Below are positions 1-33,527 of a DNA stretch of 64,000 nucleotides, piece after piece. This DNA is from Linanthus parryae. Taxonomy: Eukaryota > Streptophyta > Magnoliopsida > Ericales > Polemoniaceae. The notes under the pieces are model-generated. The model was not told the DNA's origin. It saw only the letters and a program-made list of their open reading frames with translations, and did not search any database. The DNA is taken from positions 138,285,368-138,349,367 of the forward strand of contig JALGPY010000001.1 of the NCBI GenBank assembly GCA_023055425.1. The letters are read 5' to 3'. Position 1 is the stretch's first letter, and each line of letters starts with the position of its first letter. The translations under genes were made by a program, and so were the position numbers.

Positions 1-10
1 AAAATAATAT

Positions 11-87
11 GATTTTTTGATAATTTTTTCACCATATTATAGAGCAACTTTTATTCTACAACACCATGAAAAAATTATCAAAAAATT
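11..87. repeat. Short inverted repeat (fold-back, MITE-like end)
   Basis: About 21 bases at 11-31 (T-rich, with a central GATAATT) recur in inverted orientation at 67-87, separated by a 35-base loop. This looks like the remains of a fold-back MITE or an element end cut by the window edge. It lies in what should be intron 1 of gene A, because the sequence from about 229 to 340 resembles intron 1 of gene B near 52815-52890. Confidence 0.5.
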
Positions 88-709
88 ATATTGATTTGCT
101 ATTCAAATCACCGGGTCAAAGTGGCCCAGTGAATAGTGACAAAAATAAAATTGGGAACAAAGAGACGGGACAGACTGGCTTCACGTAAGAAGTGTTTTAG
201 TTAATTTGAATAATTGAAAATAATTCCAGTTGCTGGCTTCACAGCTTGCCCTTCCTTTCTTGGTTGGAAGACTAACAATCACAAATTCACATCTCTTAAT
301 ATAATGGGTTAAGTATATTAGCAAACGATTCTTACCATTTGAACCTTGAATATTTGTTCAACAAATATGATTAAACATACTAGATGCGAGCCCGACTGAC
401 CATCATTTCCAGTCCGATTTCTACCCGATTGCGCAAGCATTTACTTTGACTCGAGTGATGATCTTATTTCAGCTACTGCTGCATTAAATGCCACTGCCAT
501 CCTTCCCAAATAGACAGTGAGGATTGATTTTTCCAGGAGAAGTAAGCGATCCGATTTTTTAAGAAGCTGTTTGAGTTCAGTTTCCCTACGCCGATTGGGC
601 GGAAAACAGACTGGAAGAATAACATGGACTTGATTTTTGTGAATTTTCTGTAGGATACATTGAGAAAATATTAATTAAAACAATGTCATTTTCTCCCGCT
701 TTCTTGCAG

Positions 710-22105
<21,396 letters not shown>

Positions 22106-23100
22106 GGTGAGATCGCCGCTTACATGGTAAAGCTCGAGTTTATCGATCATGAATGTCCTCAATAGCTACCAATTAAGTACTACTGTAAATCCTTGGCAGT
22201 TTCTCATTTCGGAACTATGTATAAACATCTAGTAATTATGAATGGTGGTCATATATTAGCAAACTGATCTACTCCTGTACACTTTATAAAAAAAAAAAAA
22301 AAAAAGATAAGAAAAGAAAAGAAAAAGATCTATTCCTGTACAGTAGCATCCAAAGATTCAGCGATTACTGAAAGTGGATTTTTGAGCCTCCTGGCGAACC
22401 CTTTTTCCCTGTAAAGCCATGTCGATCCCAAGACCTCTCTCTCTCTCTGTAAAATTCAGCTATGAATCCCCATGAAGTTCAGGGGGCCTTGTTATGGCCT
22501 AGTTGAAAGCCAGCCGTTTGAACTTCATTGCCGCATGTGAAGGGAGCATCTAAAAATAGCATTTGGTGCATAGAGAGCTATTTAGAGATATAGCTGGAAT
22601 GGAGTCAAGTGTCGTAGCAGATTCCTATGATCGAAAGGGAACAATGGATGACTGAACTGGAAAAGTTGCGACTTCTTCTGCAAGCCTTTACGAGATGGCC
22701 ATCTTGGATTCAAAGATATCAAGCACTACTAGCTAAAGACGACTTTCATAGTTCTCTCTGATGGTAACTCTCTCAGTGAGACTTTCAAAGCTATATACTT
22801 GAAGACGCATTCCATTTTTAATGCCCAAATGTCCTTCAAACGTTTCATGGGAATGGCCAAGTATTTGCTGCTAGGGTACGAATCTTCTTCTAGATCTCAA
22901 ATAGCAAATTCATTACTCATCTTTACTAGCAATTTCAAAGAAACCGACGGCAAAATAATGTTTGTTCTAACTCTGCGTCACATTTGGCTTTCTCGAACTC
23001 AGTTACAATGGTGGTCAGCTTGGCTGTCAAAATATAATATTATTATGAGGGAGTGAGGCTGCCCGGGTAGAAAGATTGTCACACATAGTTGGAGCTTGTA
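22106..23100 (+). other. 3' flank of gene A, no clear gene
   Basis: The 3' UTR should begin at 22106; an A-rich tract lies at about 22287-22325. From 22620 to 23060 there are short open stretches with protein-like composition (for example FTRWPSWIQRYQALLAKDD near 22690), but stops interrupt every frame and I recognise nothing. This may be a decayed transposon or pseudogene. Confidence 0.35.
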
Positions 23101-23109
23101 GCTGAAGAT

Positions 23110-23853
23110 GTAGGGTCAGTTTGGCAAAGTGGTTTTTTTTGGTTTTTGGTTTTTAAACTAAATGGTTTGTTTAAAGTGTTTGTTTCGAATGGTTTAAAAA
23201 CCAGATTTTAAACTAGTTTTTTCCAACTTTTGCTTTGGTGAAAAAAACCAACTTTTGGTGGTTTTTTCTTTGGTTTATTTCTATGACACACAAAGACGAT
23301 ATTATCCTCACACCGTAAACGTATTAGACTGAAAATCGTCGAGCATTTTGGTAGTTCTTTGACATTTTAATCATCGAAGTAATTAAAAAGATCACTGATA
23401 ATTTTTTTCTATACTTCCTTCATAATATTGTTTTTCCCATTCTCAAAAAAAAAAAAATGTTTTTTCCAAAAAACTCACTTCACACTTTAATGTGATGTTC
23501 TTATTATTTAGAGTCAACTATTTTTGTTATGTTATTTTCCTAGTTGATTAAATTTCTGCTATCAGTTAAACAAAAGAGTTATCTTGGATTCATGTGTTTT
23601 TTGTGAGTTTTTTTTTTTTTTTTTTTTTTTTTTACAAGCAACAACTCTTATATGCACAAGGACAAATATGTCATTTTATCAATAACATCTAGTTTAAAAA
23701 CCACTAACACATTTCTTCAGTTTTTAATCTAGATTAAAAACCACCACCAAACACACTGGTTTAAACAGAATCTCTAGAAAAAACCAACAAAATTCCACCA
23801 CAATCTATAAACTATTTTTTCCACCAAAAACCACTCTACCAAACTCACCCGTA
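23110..23853. mobile_element. MITE flanked by 9-bp target-site duplication
   Basis: The left terminus GGGTCAGTTTGGCAAAGTGG (23113) is the inverted match of the right terminus CCACTCTACCAAACTCACCC (ending 23850). The 9-mer GCTGAAGAT occurs immediately outside on both sides (23101-23109 and 23854-23862). The interior is rich in TTTTTGGTTTT and its complement and contains a poly-T run (about 23610-23633). There is no transposase. The duplication length suggests a Mutator-type origin. Confidence 0.8.
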
Positions 23854-23938
23854 GCTGAAGATTTGGCTAAAGCCCTACTCTGCTTCAGTGGAGGATATGG
23901 CGACTTATGCTTGTTTCTTGCTGGACTAGGAAATTATA

Positions 23939-24138
23939 GAGAAAGTATTCATTGGGGCTTGCCCCACTACTGTGGCATGCCTGCGTGGTGGAGCGCGCCA
24001 TTCACCTTCTGACAAATATGCACAAGTCAGATGGAACCCACCAAACATCAAACTTTGCATGCTTGTCTGAAGGTGAATGACGCGCCCCACCACGCAGGCA
24101 TGCCACAGTGGTGGGGCAAGCCCAATGAATACTTTCTC
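23939..24138. mobile_element. 200-bp fold-back MITE with perfect 10-bp target-site duplication
   Basis: Ends are GAGAAAGTATTCATTGGG and its inverted complement CCCAATGAATACTTTCTC. Inverted similarity continues for about 70 bases on each arm, through GTGGCATGCCTGCGTGGTGG. GGAAATTATA lies directly outside both ends (23929-23938 and 24139-24148). The arms are almost identical and the duplication is perfect, so this copy is young. Its structure fits a Mutator-derived MITE. Confidence 0.9.
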
Positions 24139-24148
24139 GGAAATTATA

Positions 24149-25079
24149 TTATTACATGTAGGTAGGTTGCAATTCCACACAAAATTAGAGAAACTACAAT
24201 GCACACAATCACTAAAGAACACAAGATTGACAGAGAAATGTTTCGTAACAGACAAATTTGAAATGAGCAATACACCAGGGCGCTCATGAATCGAAACAGA
24301 ACGATTTTACACAGGTAGGAGCAAGGATCTTTGAGCAATGAAGCTCCGAAGAGCAAGAATACACAGAATATGCACAAAGTATGAGATTATTCCCCAAAAC
24401 TCTCTTTCCCCCAACCAAACTGAGATCTAAACGTTCTTCGTGCACCACAACTCTCTTTCTATACTGCTCCCACATGACCGTTCTGCCTCAGCTAACTCAA
24501 CACAGTTAAATCCTCTCCTTCGATACACCTCTTGCTTGTCTTTAGCTAACCACTGCTCTACCACTTCATCCTCCTGCCGACTGTTAACTCCATTGATTTG
24601 CGTTCTTATCTTCTTGCTGACTCTTTCCACTAGCCTTGACACTTGTCTAATTTTACAATTTAGCCCCAATCTCCTGATGAAGCCCCTATATCAACATTAG
24701 CCCCTTGAATATGTCCTTGTCGCATTGGCTATTTGGTAACCCTCTTGTCATGTCAGGATAATCAGTTGCTTATAAGTAGGCAAACACCATAGGTGACTAA
24801 TAATGTGCAACATGCCATGTAAAGAATATTCCAACTCAACACTTGAGCCGGGCTTGTGGTTATCCAATTTAGTTATGTCCCGGCTGTGCATGGAACATAC
24901 GGTTTGATAAATAAGATAAAACAAAAGTACTTGTTTGGGAATTAATGAATTGACCATGTATGTGTAAGGTAAACGGCTGAAAAGCAGCACACTAACCTAC
25001 CTGCTTAACAAAATGACTAATATGTTACCTAAATTAACATTTGAAGATAACTGGTTTTCCCTTATTTCTCTCTTCCTAT
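24149..25079. other. Intergenic, unassigned
   Basis: No supported gene. On the - strand, 24440-24669 has an open stretch (SRQEDEVVEQWLAKDKQEVY) of gene-like composition with no splice context; it could be a transposon remnant. The rest is AT-rich. Confidence 0.3.
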
Positions 25080-25320
25080 TATCAATGAGGATTCATCCTT
25101 AGACCCATGCAATGCTTGCTCAATCTCCGGGAAGAGGGAAGCTAATGTTTGTGCTGGTACAATTGGCAAAGATATGAGGAGGAGCTAACCAGATGAAGAA
25201 ACTCATTGAGTTTGACGATGATGTTCCGCATGAGGTCCGAACCTTGGCTGTTAGGGATATGACTACTGCCATTTTGCGCCATGGTTTTGTTTCTGTAGTC
25301 TTTTTCAGTCATATGTACCA
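25080..25320 (+). pseudogene. Relic of a LINE-type RNase H C-terminus
   Basis: The + strand shows REANVCAGTIGKDMRRS followed, after a stop and a frame change, by FDDDVPHEVRTLAVRDM. This is the usual order at the end of plant non-LTR RNase H domains: an H-x-x-REAN...CA segment, then a hydrophobic tail. Only a fragment remains and it is broken. Confidence 0.4.
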
Positions 25321-25980
25321 AGAAAACAAAAAAGAAGAACGTTATGCAAAAGAGCCAGGAAATTAACTTTGAGAAATCTACCCTACCTGGTTCTCAAAAG
25401 CTGATGTTTGGACATCAATCAAATACACTGCCTGAGTAGTGTATATTGCCTTATGTTTACAAAAGGCATAAAATCTGATTTAGCAGCTACAAAGCTACCT
25501 CTGTAGGAAGCAGAAGCAATCCCAAAGTGGCCCTAAATCAGAAACTATATATGGACCTAGTTACAATCATTGCCATGGATATAATTTTTCTATACAATAG
25601 ATGAAGCTACTAATAAAAAGATTTTTAGAGTAATATAGATATCTCATATAAGTTGCTAAATCACATCTATTCTTTATGTAGCACTACTAAAGAACAATAA
25701 AGTCCAGCACTACCACAGTATTTCGTATAACCTAAAAATATATAACATTTTTGAAGCATTTCAACCTCATTTATAATGGAAACACTTTAAAAGGGCACAC
25801 CGTGGAAAATAAAATTCACAAAATGTCTATCTTTTGATATTTTTCAATTGTTTTTGCATTTTCGTTCAGCCACAGATGTCAGTTGATGTAAGCAAGCTTT
25901 TATCTGTGTTTTTTCGAGTAATTAATTCTATTAATTGACAAAATGATTACTGATCCTCATTGGATCTTGCAAGAATAGAA
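25321..25980. other. AT-rich intergenic sequence
   Basis: I see no coding, RNA or element signature in this stretch. Confidence 0.4.
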
Positions 25981-26054
25981 TCCGCTCTGTAGGATTTGAA
26001 CCTACGCCATTGGGTTGTTGAGGCCCATGTTCTACCAAGCTGAACTAAGAGCGT
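25981..26054 (-). pseudogene. Plastid trnW-like tRNA pseudogene with CAA in the anticodon position
   Basis: The - strand folds as a 74-nt cloverleaf. The acceptor strand starts ACGCTCT and pairs with AGAGCGG. The D arm is GTTC...GAAC and the T arm is GTAGGTTCAAATCCTAC. The framework closely resembles plastid tRNA-Trp(CCA). The anticodon loop reads CTCAACA, placing CAA where CCA is expected. The base pair closing the loop is C-A and the first acceptor pair is A-G, both mismatched. It is best read as a decayed organelle-to-nucleus transfer rather than a working tRNA. Confidence 0.7.
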
Positions 26055-26175
26055 TTTCTTATCACCGCAAACAGGACTGTGAACAACAAATTCTCAAAAG
26101 CTTCCATGCTTTTTCAGTTTATAAAAAAAAGGATGGGAAAGAAATCCCCAGGAAAATTCCAAACGCCATATGCAG

Positions 26176-26390
26176 TGAAAGTAAAAGATGAGAAAGTTTG
26201 GACCGAACCTGTTGATGATGGGTCTGTGAAGATATTGACTGCTGAGATACCCTGCTAGAAAATACAGCCTAGATGTGAAACTAAAAGATGAGAAATTTTG
26301 TACCGAACATGTTAATGATGGCTTTGTGAAGATAGGCTGCTGAGATAGCCAGCTAGGCGGTAATCCTGCCTAGATGTAGAAACAGCAAAT
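26176..26390. repeat. Imperfect tandem duplication, about 106 bp
   Basis: Two adjacent copies both run from AAAAGATGAGAAA...TTTG through CTGCTGAGATA to a GCCTAGATGT...GAAAC end. They differ at many positions, so the duplication is old. Confidence 0.7.
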
Positions 26391-26459
26391 GAATTAGTTC
26401 GTACACAAAAAAAAAATCATAATAACATGACAAAAATATGATAATAGAGATATAACAAA

Positions 26460-27130
26460 GCCTGCCTGTAGGTGGATCATGTTGGAACCACTGTAGGGTT
26501 GGCAGGTTTACAAGTATACTGTAAAATGTGAACCATGTTAGAACTTTTTCTAAGAAGAACCTAATCATTTACTAGTATTTCAATTTCAAAAGAGTTTCTA
26601 ATAATGATGGAAAGAAAAGGGAGAGAGATGATCATGCAAGAATAATTTCTAAGACAATTGTTTTTGTATTGTTAACGAGTTGAACCTGGATGTCAACCAT
26701 GTTGGTGGAACTACTTGTATGACTTGCTGGCATCAGATGGTTTACAAGTTCAACCTGGAGGCCAATCATGTCAAAAACAATTCTCTGCAGAAACAATAAA
26801 TTAGGCCCCAAAGCGTTATGTGAATAATAGTTACATGATAAAAACTATGAATAGAATCTTTAGGTGGATTATGTTGGAACAGTTTCTAAGAGTGCCAATT
26901 AGATTTGGATGGTCTACAAGTTCAAGACAAAAGTGGAATCACCTTGGAGTTATTTCTAAGATAGTTGTCCAAATTCAACCTGGAGGGGGGTCATGCTGGA
27001 ACTATTTCAAACACTAGCATAAAACACCCAATAGTAAGAGACTATCTCAAAGACAGCCTGCCCGAGTAGACAGATGGTTTACAATTTCAACCTCGAGGTG
27101 GCTCATGTAGGAACTATATCCAAGAAATTA
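26460..27130. repeat. Array of degenerate dispersed units
   Basis: A motif close to 'GGTTTACAAGTTCAACCTGGAGG...TCATGTTGGAAC' recurs five or six times with variable spacing, for example near 26476, 26740, 26860, 26970 and 27070. One more relic lies near 29250. It has no coding sense I can see and looks like a decayed minisatellite or transposon-internal repeat. Confidence 0.55.
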
Positions 27131-27415
27131 GTTCATTGGAGTCCTGAACAATAGAATACTGTTAGGGATGCCAGTTTCCTCCACCCCAGTGGGAAACAAC
27201 CGACCATACCGAGCCCTGATGGGTAAGGTATGCGATAGCTTCAATAGTCCTTGTTTGGGTAGGGGATATGGAACAGCGGGGTATGAGGGTTGATGGGACT
27301 ATGAAAACAAGTCATTATACAAACACACACACACACACATTTATAAGTTTTAAAAAATTCATAAATTAAGAAGTATTTTCTTTTAAAATTCATATATATA
27401 TATATATATATTTGG

Positions 27416-28353
27416 GTGGTGATTCTTACACTACTTGTGAAAGCTTTCTTACACTACTATTTTCTGTAAGTGACTAGAATACCCCTTTATATTAATCTCT
27501 ATTCTCCCTCTTCTCCATACATCAGATTGCTCCATTGAAGAACAATCCTGCTTCATTATACCCACACAAAAGGGGTTAGTCAAATCTCTGTCCAATTCGC
27601 TGCACTCGCAATGGGTTTTTATTCGGGTTGGATATCTTGCTTCATCACTTCAATTTCTCACCAGTCCCAGAAGCATAGTTCGTCCTAATTTTGATTATAC
27701 TCTGTTTTCAGGTCAACAACAAAAAATCAAACATAAATCAATTTGTGGTGATTGATATGGTGTTCGTTCAGATCCTCATGTACACAATGGCGTTGGAGAG
27801 GAATGACCCGGGGTGAGCCTAGCAGTTGAGGTTTCACTGCGACGACGATGGCGAAGATGGGTTGTTCTTCAATTTTGGTCAAGGAGAGGATTTTTTCAGA
27901 AACTGAGGATGTAATCGGATCGGGTTTCTTCCTCTTTGCCTCCTTGAGATCTGATCTCTTACACTGTATAGATATGTTCCATGAAATTCAACAGGGAAAT
28001 TATACACCACAGGGCACAAAATCGAGTTTAGGGACTTTGAGGAAGAACAAAGAAATCGAAGATGCAAAATTATCTTTAGATATATTCTAAAATCACTGGT
28101 TGATTTTTGCTTTCGTCTATTTATCGACCACTAGAGAACGTTTGTGATGAGAGTTTTGTTTGAAACTTATGAAGATTGAAGACCATGCTTGACAAGGAGA
28201 GCATAACAGGGTATAAAGACGATGGATTTGCAGTGGAAAGGTACCAACGGGGAAATGGGGCGTCCATTCCTAGGTTCATTTGATAAGGGTAAAACAGTCA
28301 TCATCATAAAATACTAGTGTAAGAAGCTTTTCTAAGAGTGCAAGAATCACCAC
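27416..28353. mobile_element. Terminal-inverted-repeat element, about 0.94 kb
   Basis: Left end GTGGTGATTCTTACACTACTT and right end AAGAGTGCAAGAATCACCAC are inverted matches; the inverted similarity continues inward through AAGCTTT.CTTACAC for about 45 bases. The interior includes an 80-codon + strand open stretch at 27848-28090 with no known domain. Flanks are low-complexity TA and CA, which hides any target-site duplication. Confidence 0.6.
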
Positions 28354-29438
28354 ACACACACATGGAGTATACACACAGATAAATTAACTAGTATTTTTTT
28401 TTTGAGAAATATGCACGGAGTATATTATGCAATGTAATATTGTGTTATATTATAAACACATATATAATATCATATGAAAAATAAGATACTATGATATAAT
28501 ATAATATTTTGTTGTAATTTCAAATTGACAAGGGAAAGATAGATATTTTATCGCACCCCCTAGGTAGGATATGATTTTATGAAAAAGATGAGGGCGGGGG
28601 AAATGAGAGGGATATGGTATCCCCTCCCATATCCTTCACCCAAACACCAGAGAAAATGAGAGGGGGAAACGATTTCCTTATCACCTCATCATATCCCATA
28701 CCCAGACGAGGACTTAGGGTATAGGATTGGGATGGGATTTGACAGATTCTCCGTACAAATTCCCTATAAGTATGTATAAAAAGTAGCACTGGAAATGTTG
28801 TTTACTTGGGTGAATTGGTACATCAAATCAATTTGATTAGACGGTTAACTATTAGAATGTTGCAAGTATAAAATTGGTTTACTACGACTTTCGGATTGGT
28901 AATTTATATTGCTGAAAGGTAAAGTTCATAATATGATTGTTGTCTTGGTTGTTAATATAGTAATTTGTGAAGCCCATATAGAGAGTATCGAATAGCTTGA
29001 TTAAATGTTTTAAGAACTTAAGTTGGGAAACCCAATGTAAAGGGAGGATCGGACAGGAAAGGTATGGGATGAAGCTCAGTGGGGGAAGGAAGGGATTGGG
29101 ACGACTACTAAGAGGGTATGGGAGTGGGATAGTCCATCTCCTCGGCTCCATCTTCATCTCTAAATGAATAGAGAGACTAAAGGTAGACAATTGTGGAGGT
29201 GGGATGGCTTATATGGAGGACCATCATGTTCGAAGTGTATGTAAGTCAGTTGTCGGGGTCGGATGGGTTTACAAGTTAAATGTAGTGATGGATAATGCAT
29301 GACCTATACCCTAAAAGACCAAACAAACGTGGTTTCATATAAGTCTGGAAGCAACAAAACCATGAGCAAAAAGTGGAGATTGGGAGTGGAGGATATACAG
29401 CACATTGTAAATCCCCTTCCCCTCTACTGCTTCTGCAG
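28354..29438. other. AT-rich intergenic sequence, no gene seen
   Basis: Contains short CA runs and several purine-rich blocks (GGGATGGGATTTG-like) on both strands, but no supported coding or element structure. Confidence 0.4.
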
Positions 29439-29611
29439 GACTTTCAGCCTGCCGAACCATGGTCTATGAAACCAGACTTTCTCTGCTAGATGTGAAACTG
29501 AGACGTACTATTAAAGCGTTTGTATCCGTTTCGTTTGCGAGGGATGGTTCCAAAGTGGTTGTGCTGCAACAGCCTATTAGCTGGCTGTTGGATGGGCGAC
29601 ACCTTCAACTG
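29439..29611 (+). other. Orphan exon candidate
   Basis: Bounded by TGCTTCTGCAG and GTAAGAAAAG and open throughout in one frame, containing RTIKAFVSVSFARDGSKVVV and ending RHLQL. The composition is protein-like. No neighbouring exon in a matching phase could be found, so it may be a fragment captured by a transposon or a relic of a lost gene. The domain is not recognised. Confidence 0.3.
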
Positions 29612-29649
29612 GTAAGAAAAGGGTTTGATCTCTGTCCTCAATAAGACTT

Positions 29650-29724
29650 GGGGGGGGGGGGGGATGAGAGAGAGGAGAGGAAAAGATTCCGAATCCTCCA
29701 TCACTTACTCTACGAGTACATACC

Positions 29725-29755
<31 letters not shown>

Positions 29756-29761
29756 ACACAC
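29650..29761. repeat. Homopolymer and (CA)n microsatellite cluster
   Basis: A G14 run (29650-29663), then C19 (29723-29741) merging into (CA)n ending at 29761. Confidence 0.9.
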
Positions 29762-30576
29762 CGTGGTGGAGGCTATATTCGATGGTGATATGCCGATGCA
29801 CACCGGGCGGGGTGGGGCGGTCAAATCTTGATCATCCATCACACATACAAAGATATAAATAGAAACACAACATTAAACCACACATACATACATACCCCGA
29901 AGGTGGAGGAGCGCATCGGTATACAAGAACAGGTGGTCGGAGATATGGTGGTTGTTGGTTGGTGTCCATCGCCGATGGACAGATCTTGGACCACCGGTCG
30001 GCGGAGAAGACAAGGCGATGGGGGGATGCTCTTCCGAGGAAGAACAAAGAAATCAAGAAACCGATCTTAGATGGATGAGTAGTTTTTTTGATGGATGAGT
30101 AGTTGACGGTGTCCATTGATTTATTTTATTCTTTTTTCTTTTTCTATTTTAATCGTGATAGATGGGCCCACAAGGATAGTGTTCATCCATAGTTCAACAC
30201 TTCAACTTCTGAACACCCACCATCTCCCCGGGGCCCACTTGGTGAATTACTCTACTCTACTACTACTAGGACCAACCATTTTTCCCACCCCTTTTCTTCT
30301 TTATACTTGAGAGTATATATATGTATGCATATATCTCCATCGTCTGCGTCTCTTACTGCGTTCCACGTTCCACAAGTATAGTTAGCAGTTTCTCATACTC
30401 TAGCATCTCCTCCTCCTTTTTACAGTTTCATGCCTTTCCTACAAAACTAGGTATCTATCTCTGGCCACAGTTTTGATGAAATTCAGAAAATGCCTTACTA
30501 GAAGTAGTAGTAACAAAACTAAGGCGTCCTCCTCCAAGACATCATAATCTGCAAACCGTGCTGGGAGCTGAGGGTG
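29762..30576. other. 3' flank of gene C, no clear gene
   Basis: Probably includes the 3' UTR of gene C just below 30577. Short open stretches on both strands (near 29832-30116) overlap one another and carry no recognisable domain. Confidence 0.4.
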
Positions 30577-33487
30577 TCACTGGCTTGGCGGCGAAGCCGG
30601 GTCGGCCACATCTTCCGTCTCTGCATCGACATTCCCTGTCAAAATACCACAGGTTTTTATAGGTTAAACAGACAAATTCCAGAAAATTAACAGAATATGC
30701 AGCTAACCAAACAAAACCAGAAAGAAAAGAATAAAAAGAACTGCAAATAAGGTGGCTGTTGAAATTCTGGATAGTTGAAAGTTGAAACACAGGGCAAAAC
30801 AAATATGTTACGGATAATTGAAATCCTGGGAACACCAATAACTTAATTCAGCATCTCGTTCTTTATGCAAACCAGTGCCCATTGACGCAAACAAATTCAA
30901 ATGATGATACAAAACTCCTGCATTTTTGTCCAAATAAATGGACAAATTGATTTACTGATAGCCCAGACTCCATTTTAGCTCAATCATCAAAGTCCATAAC
31001 AGACAACATTATCATAATGGTGCAATCAAAGAAACACATTTAGGGTAGACAAGCTACCCCTCCCCCCCCCCCCCCCCCCCCTCCCCCCAAGGTGTTTGAA
31101 CTAATTTCTCTATAGGCCCAATCAAAGTGGTCCGGTGAGTTTGCACCGTAGAAATTAACTTCTGTGTGCACTCACAGTCCTCTCTGTTACGTCGATTAAA
31201 CCACCGCTACTACGCTTAGCATGTGGTGAAATCGGACATCGTCAAAATACACAAGAATCATTATCTGGGTGACCTGGGAAAAATACCAAATACCACCACC
31301 ATACCATTGTTCATGTCCCTTATTTAACTTAATTGCTGCCACCCACTGTACAGTACTACAGTTACGTTCCCCCTTCTCAAAAATCAAAACCTGTTACCGG
31401 CAAAACTCACAACCTTGCACCAACACCATCTCAATCCTCGCGTCTTCCTCTGAAACCATCACCAGTGCTCCAATAAGGTTTCTTCCCACTGAGACAACTA
31501 CTAACAGTACTCGGTAAGAATTACGGGTCCTCTTTCCCTTTTCTTTCCCCGCATTTTCTGCCCCTCCATTTTCTCTCTTTGTAGCTCCCATTTGATGTTG
31601 CTGCTGTTCGCTCTCCTCTTTGTCCTTGACACTACTTTGAGAAATAATTATGCATCTAGGTTCAAACCAAGAAAGGAATCATCATAAATATTCACCTATT
31701 AAACTAATTTTGACCTGAATTCTCTAGGGTAATTCACAGCAACCATCTCGTGTTTAATACAATGAACATGCCTGGGATAATCACACCCAAAAAAAACTGA
31801 ATTTAACTTCTCAATTAAACCTTTCAAAATGACCCGGCCACACTCACAAGAAAGCACCTGGGGCGGGTGCGGGTGTGTTACCTCACAGAAACACCTGTGC
31901 TTCCTAGCCTAAATTTATTTGGGCCGTTATTGGATCAAATGTGCTCAACACGTTCAAATCTTGGAATTTCTATCACTGTAGTTAAATTGTGTAGTTATTA
32001 CAACAAATGGCTGTTTTACCCCTAAATTTCTTCATCTCCGAATTAGAGAAGCTTGTAGTTCACTACCACACAGGCACGCAGCTATCTCCGCAAATTGCAG
32101 CTGCCACACCACTAACGAGGCCATCCGGGCTAAACCAGACCCTACTTTGGAGGATTACCCAGATTCTCTCCTCGACTACAAAGCTACAAGAAATGCCAAT
32201 CTGATCAGAAGGCATATTTGCAATCAGCAGGGTGTTTGGTCTCTTTTCTCCTATCCATGGTGTCTCAATTATACTCTCGCTTATAAAAATAGGGACTGCT
32301 ATACCAAGGTGTCGCCAGCAGTTACTCGCTTGTTACCTCAGATTGGATGGGTAATGTTCTGATATTTGTGGTGAGCAACGGCATGTCGGTGTAGCCTTTT
32401 ATGACGAAGATTCAGTGGTTCCAAACATAGTATATGAGGTATAGGCTCGCCATCAGAACAGCTCTTTCCAGTGGCGACTCAAGTATAAGTCGAGGGGGAG
32501 TACAATTTTTTTCATACGACAACTTTTACGTGTTTAGAGTAAAATGTATAAGCTCTTCGCTGGTCTAAATCTAAGGATCCTGAATGAAATACTTGAACTC
32601 ACCTGGCTGCACATTGTTGAGAGCGTTAATCTGAAAATACAAAACGTGAGTCGTCAAAAGTTAATTTTTTTTAATACATATACAATTAAATATTGAGAAA
32701 ATATGTACAAACTTTACCTGTTGCTGAAATCGGACAGGGTCCTGGATGGAGAGTGCGTCTTGGATTCCAGGCCCAAGGGCCGGTGGGAAGAGCTACAAAA
32801 GATATATGAAACGGAATCTGTTAAGATGTAATCTAATTCTCTTAAACAGACTCTTCACCGACCTATCTTCACAGCTCTTAATAAGTCGAAGTGTATGACA
32901 CTGTTTATTATTATTGGTTCAAGTTTTGAGAAACTAGATTCACCCGGAGACTAGTTTGCGAGGTTAAGCTGAGAAGGGTGTACAAAATCTATTATTGCAC
33001 AAGTCCATGACCATGCTTCCCTTCACACACAAAAAAAAAAGCCCTTAAATTGAGTAAAGTCACAATATGTTGAGGCTATTGACTAGTGTTTAAACAAGTA
33101 TGAACCTAAAACATCATCAATATATATGTGGTAAAGTACATAAAAGAACCTTGCAGTTTATATTTTCGGATACTTACCAACACTTTCAGTTTGGACAGGC
33201 AAGTACCTCAATTTATCAAAATCCTTCCAATTAAGGACATACGTCTAACTCCATTGCTAAGACTAACGGAAAATGTTCACGTGATGTCCAATCTAGTAAA
33301 TTCGCAGCCTATTATCCTTCAATATGGGTATATTTGTATTTTTGCAATCAGCTTCTTCAAGAACGGGCAAAACCAGATACTATGACCATCATTGCTACTT
33401 ACGGCTATAGAAACAAGGGCAAAACTGAAAGCTTTTTTCCAGATCGAGAACAAGTAGGAAGGCAAGAAACATATTGGACGACCGTAG

Positions 33488-33527
<40 letters not shown>

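Noticed and set aside
23107..24138. Possible CRISPR-like or palindromic array from the repeated inverted segments
   Set aside because: The repeats are the terminal inverted repeats of two separate MITEs with their own target-site duplications; there are no regular spacers.
29577..30116. Several overlapping frames on both strands
   Set aside because: They are built on G, C and CA homopolymer or microsatellite tracts and have no domain or splice support.
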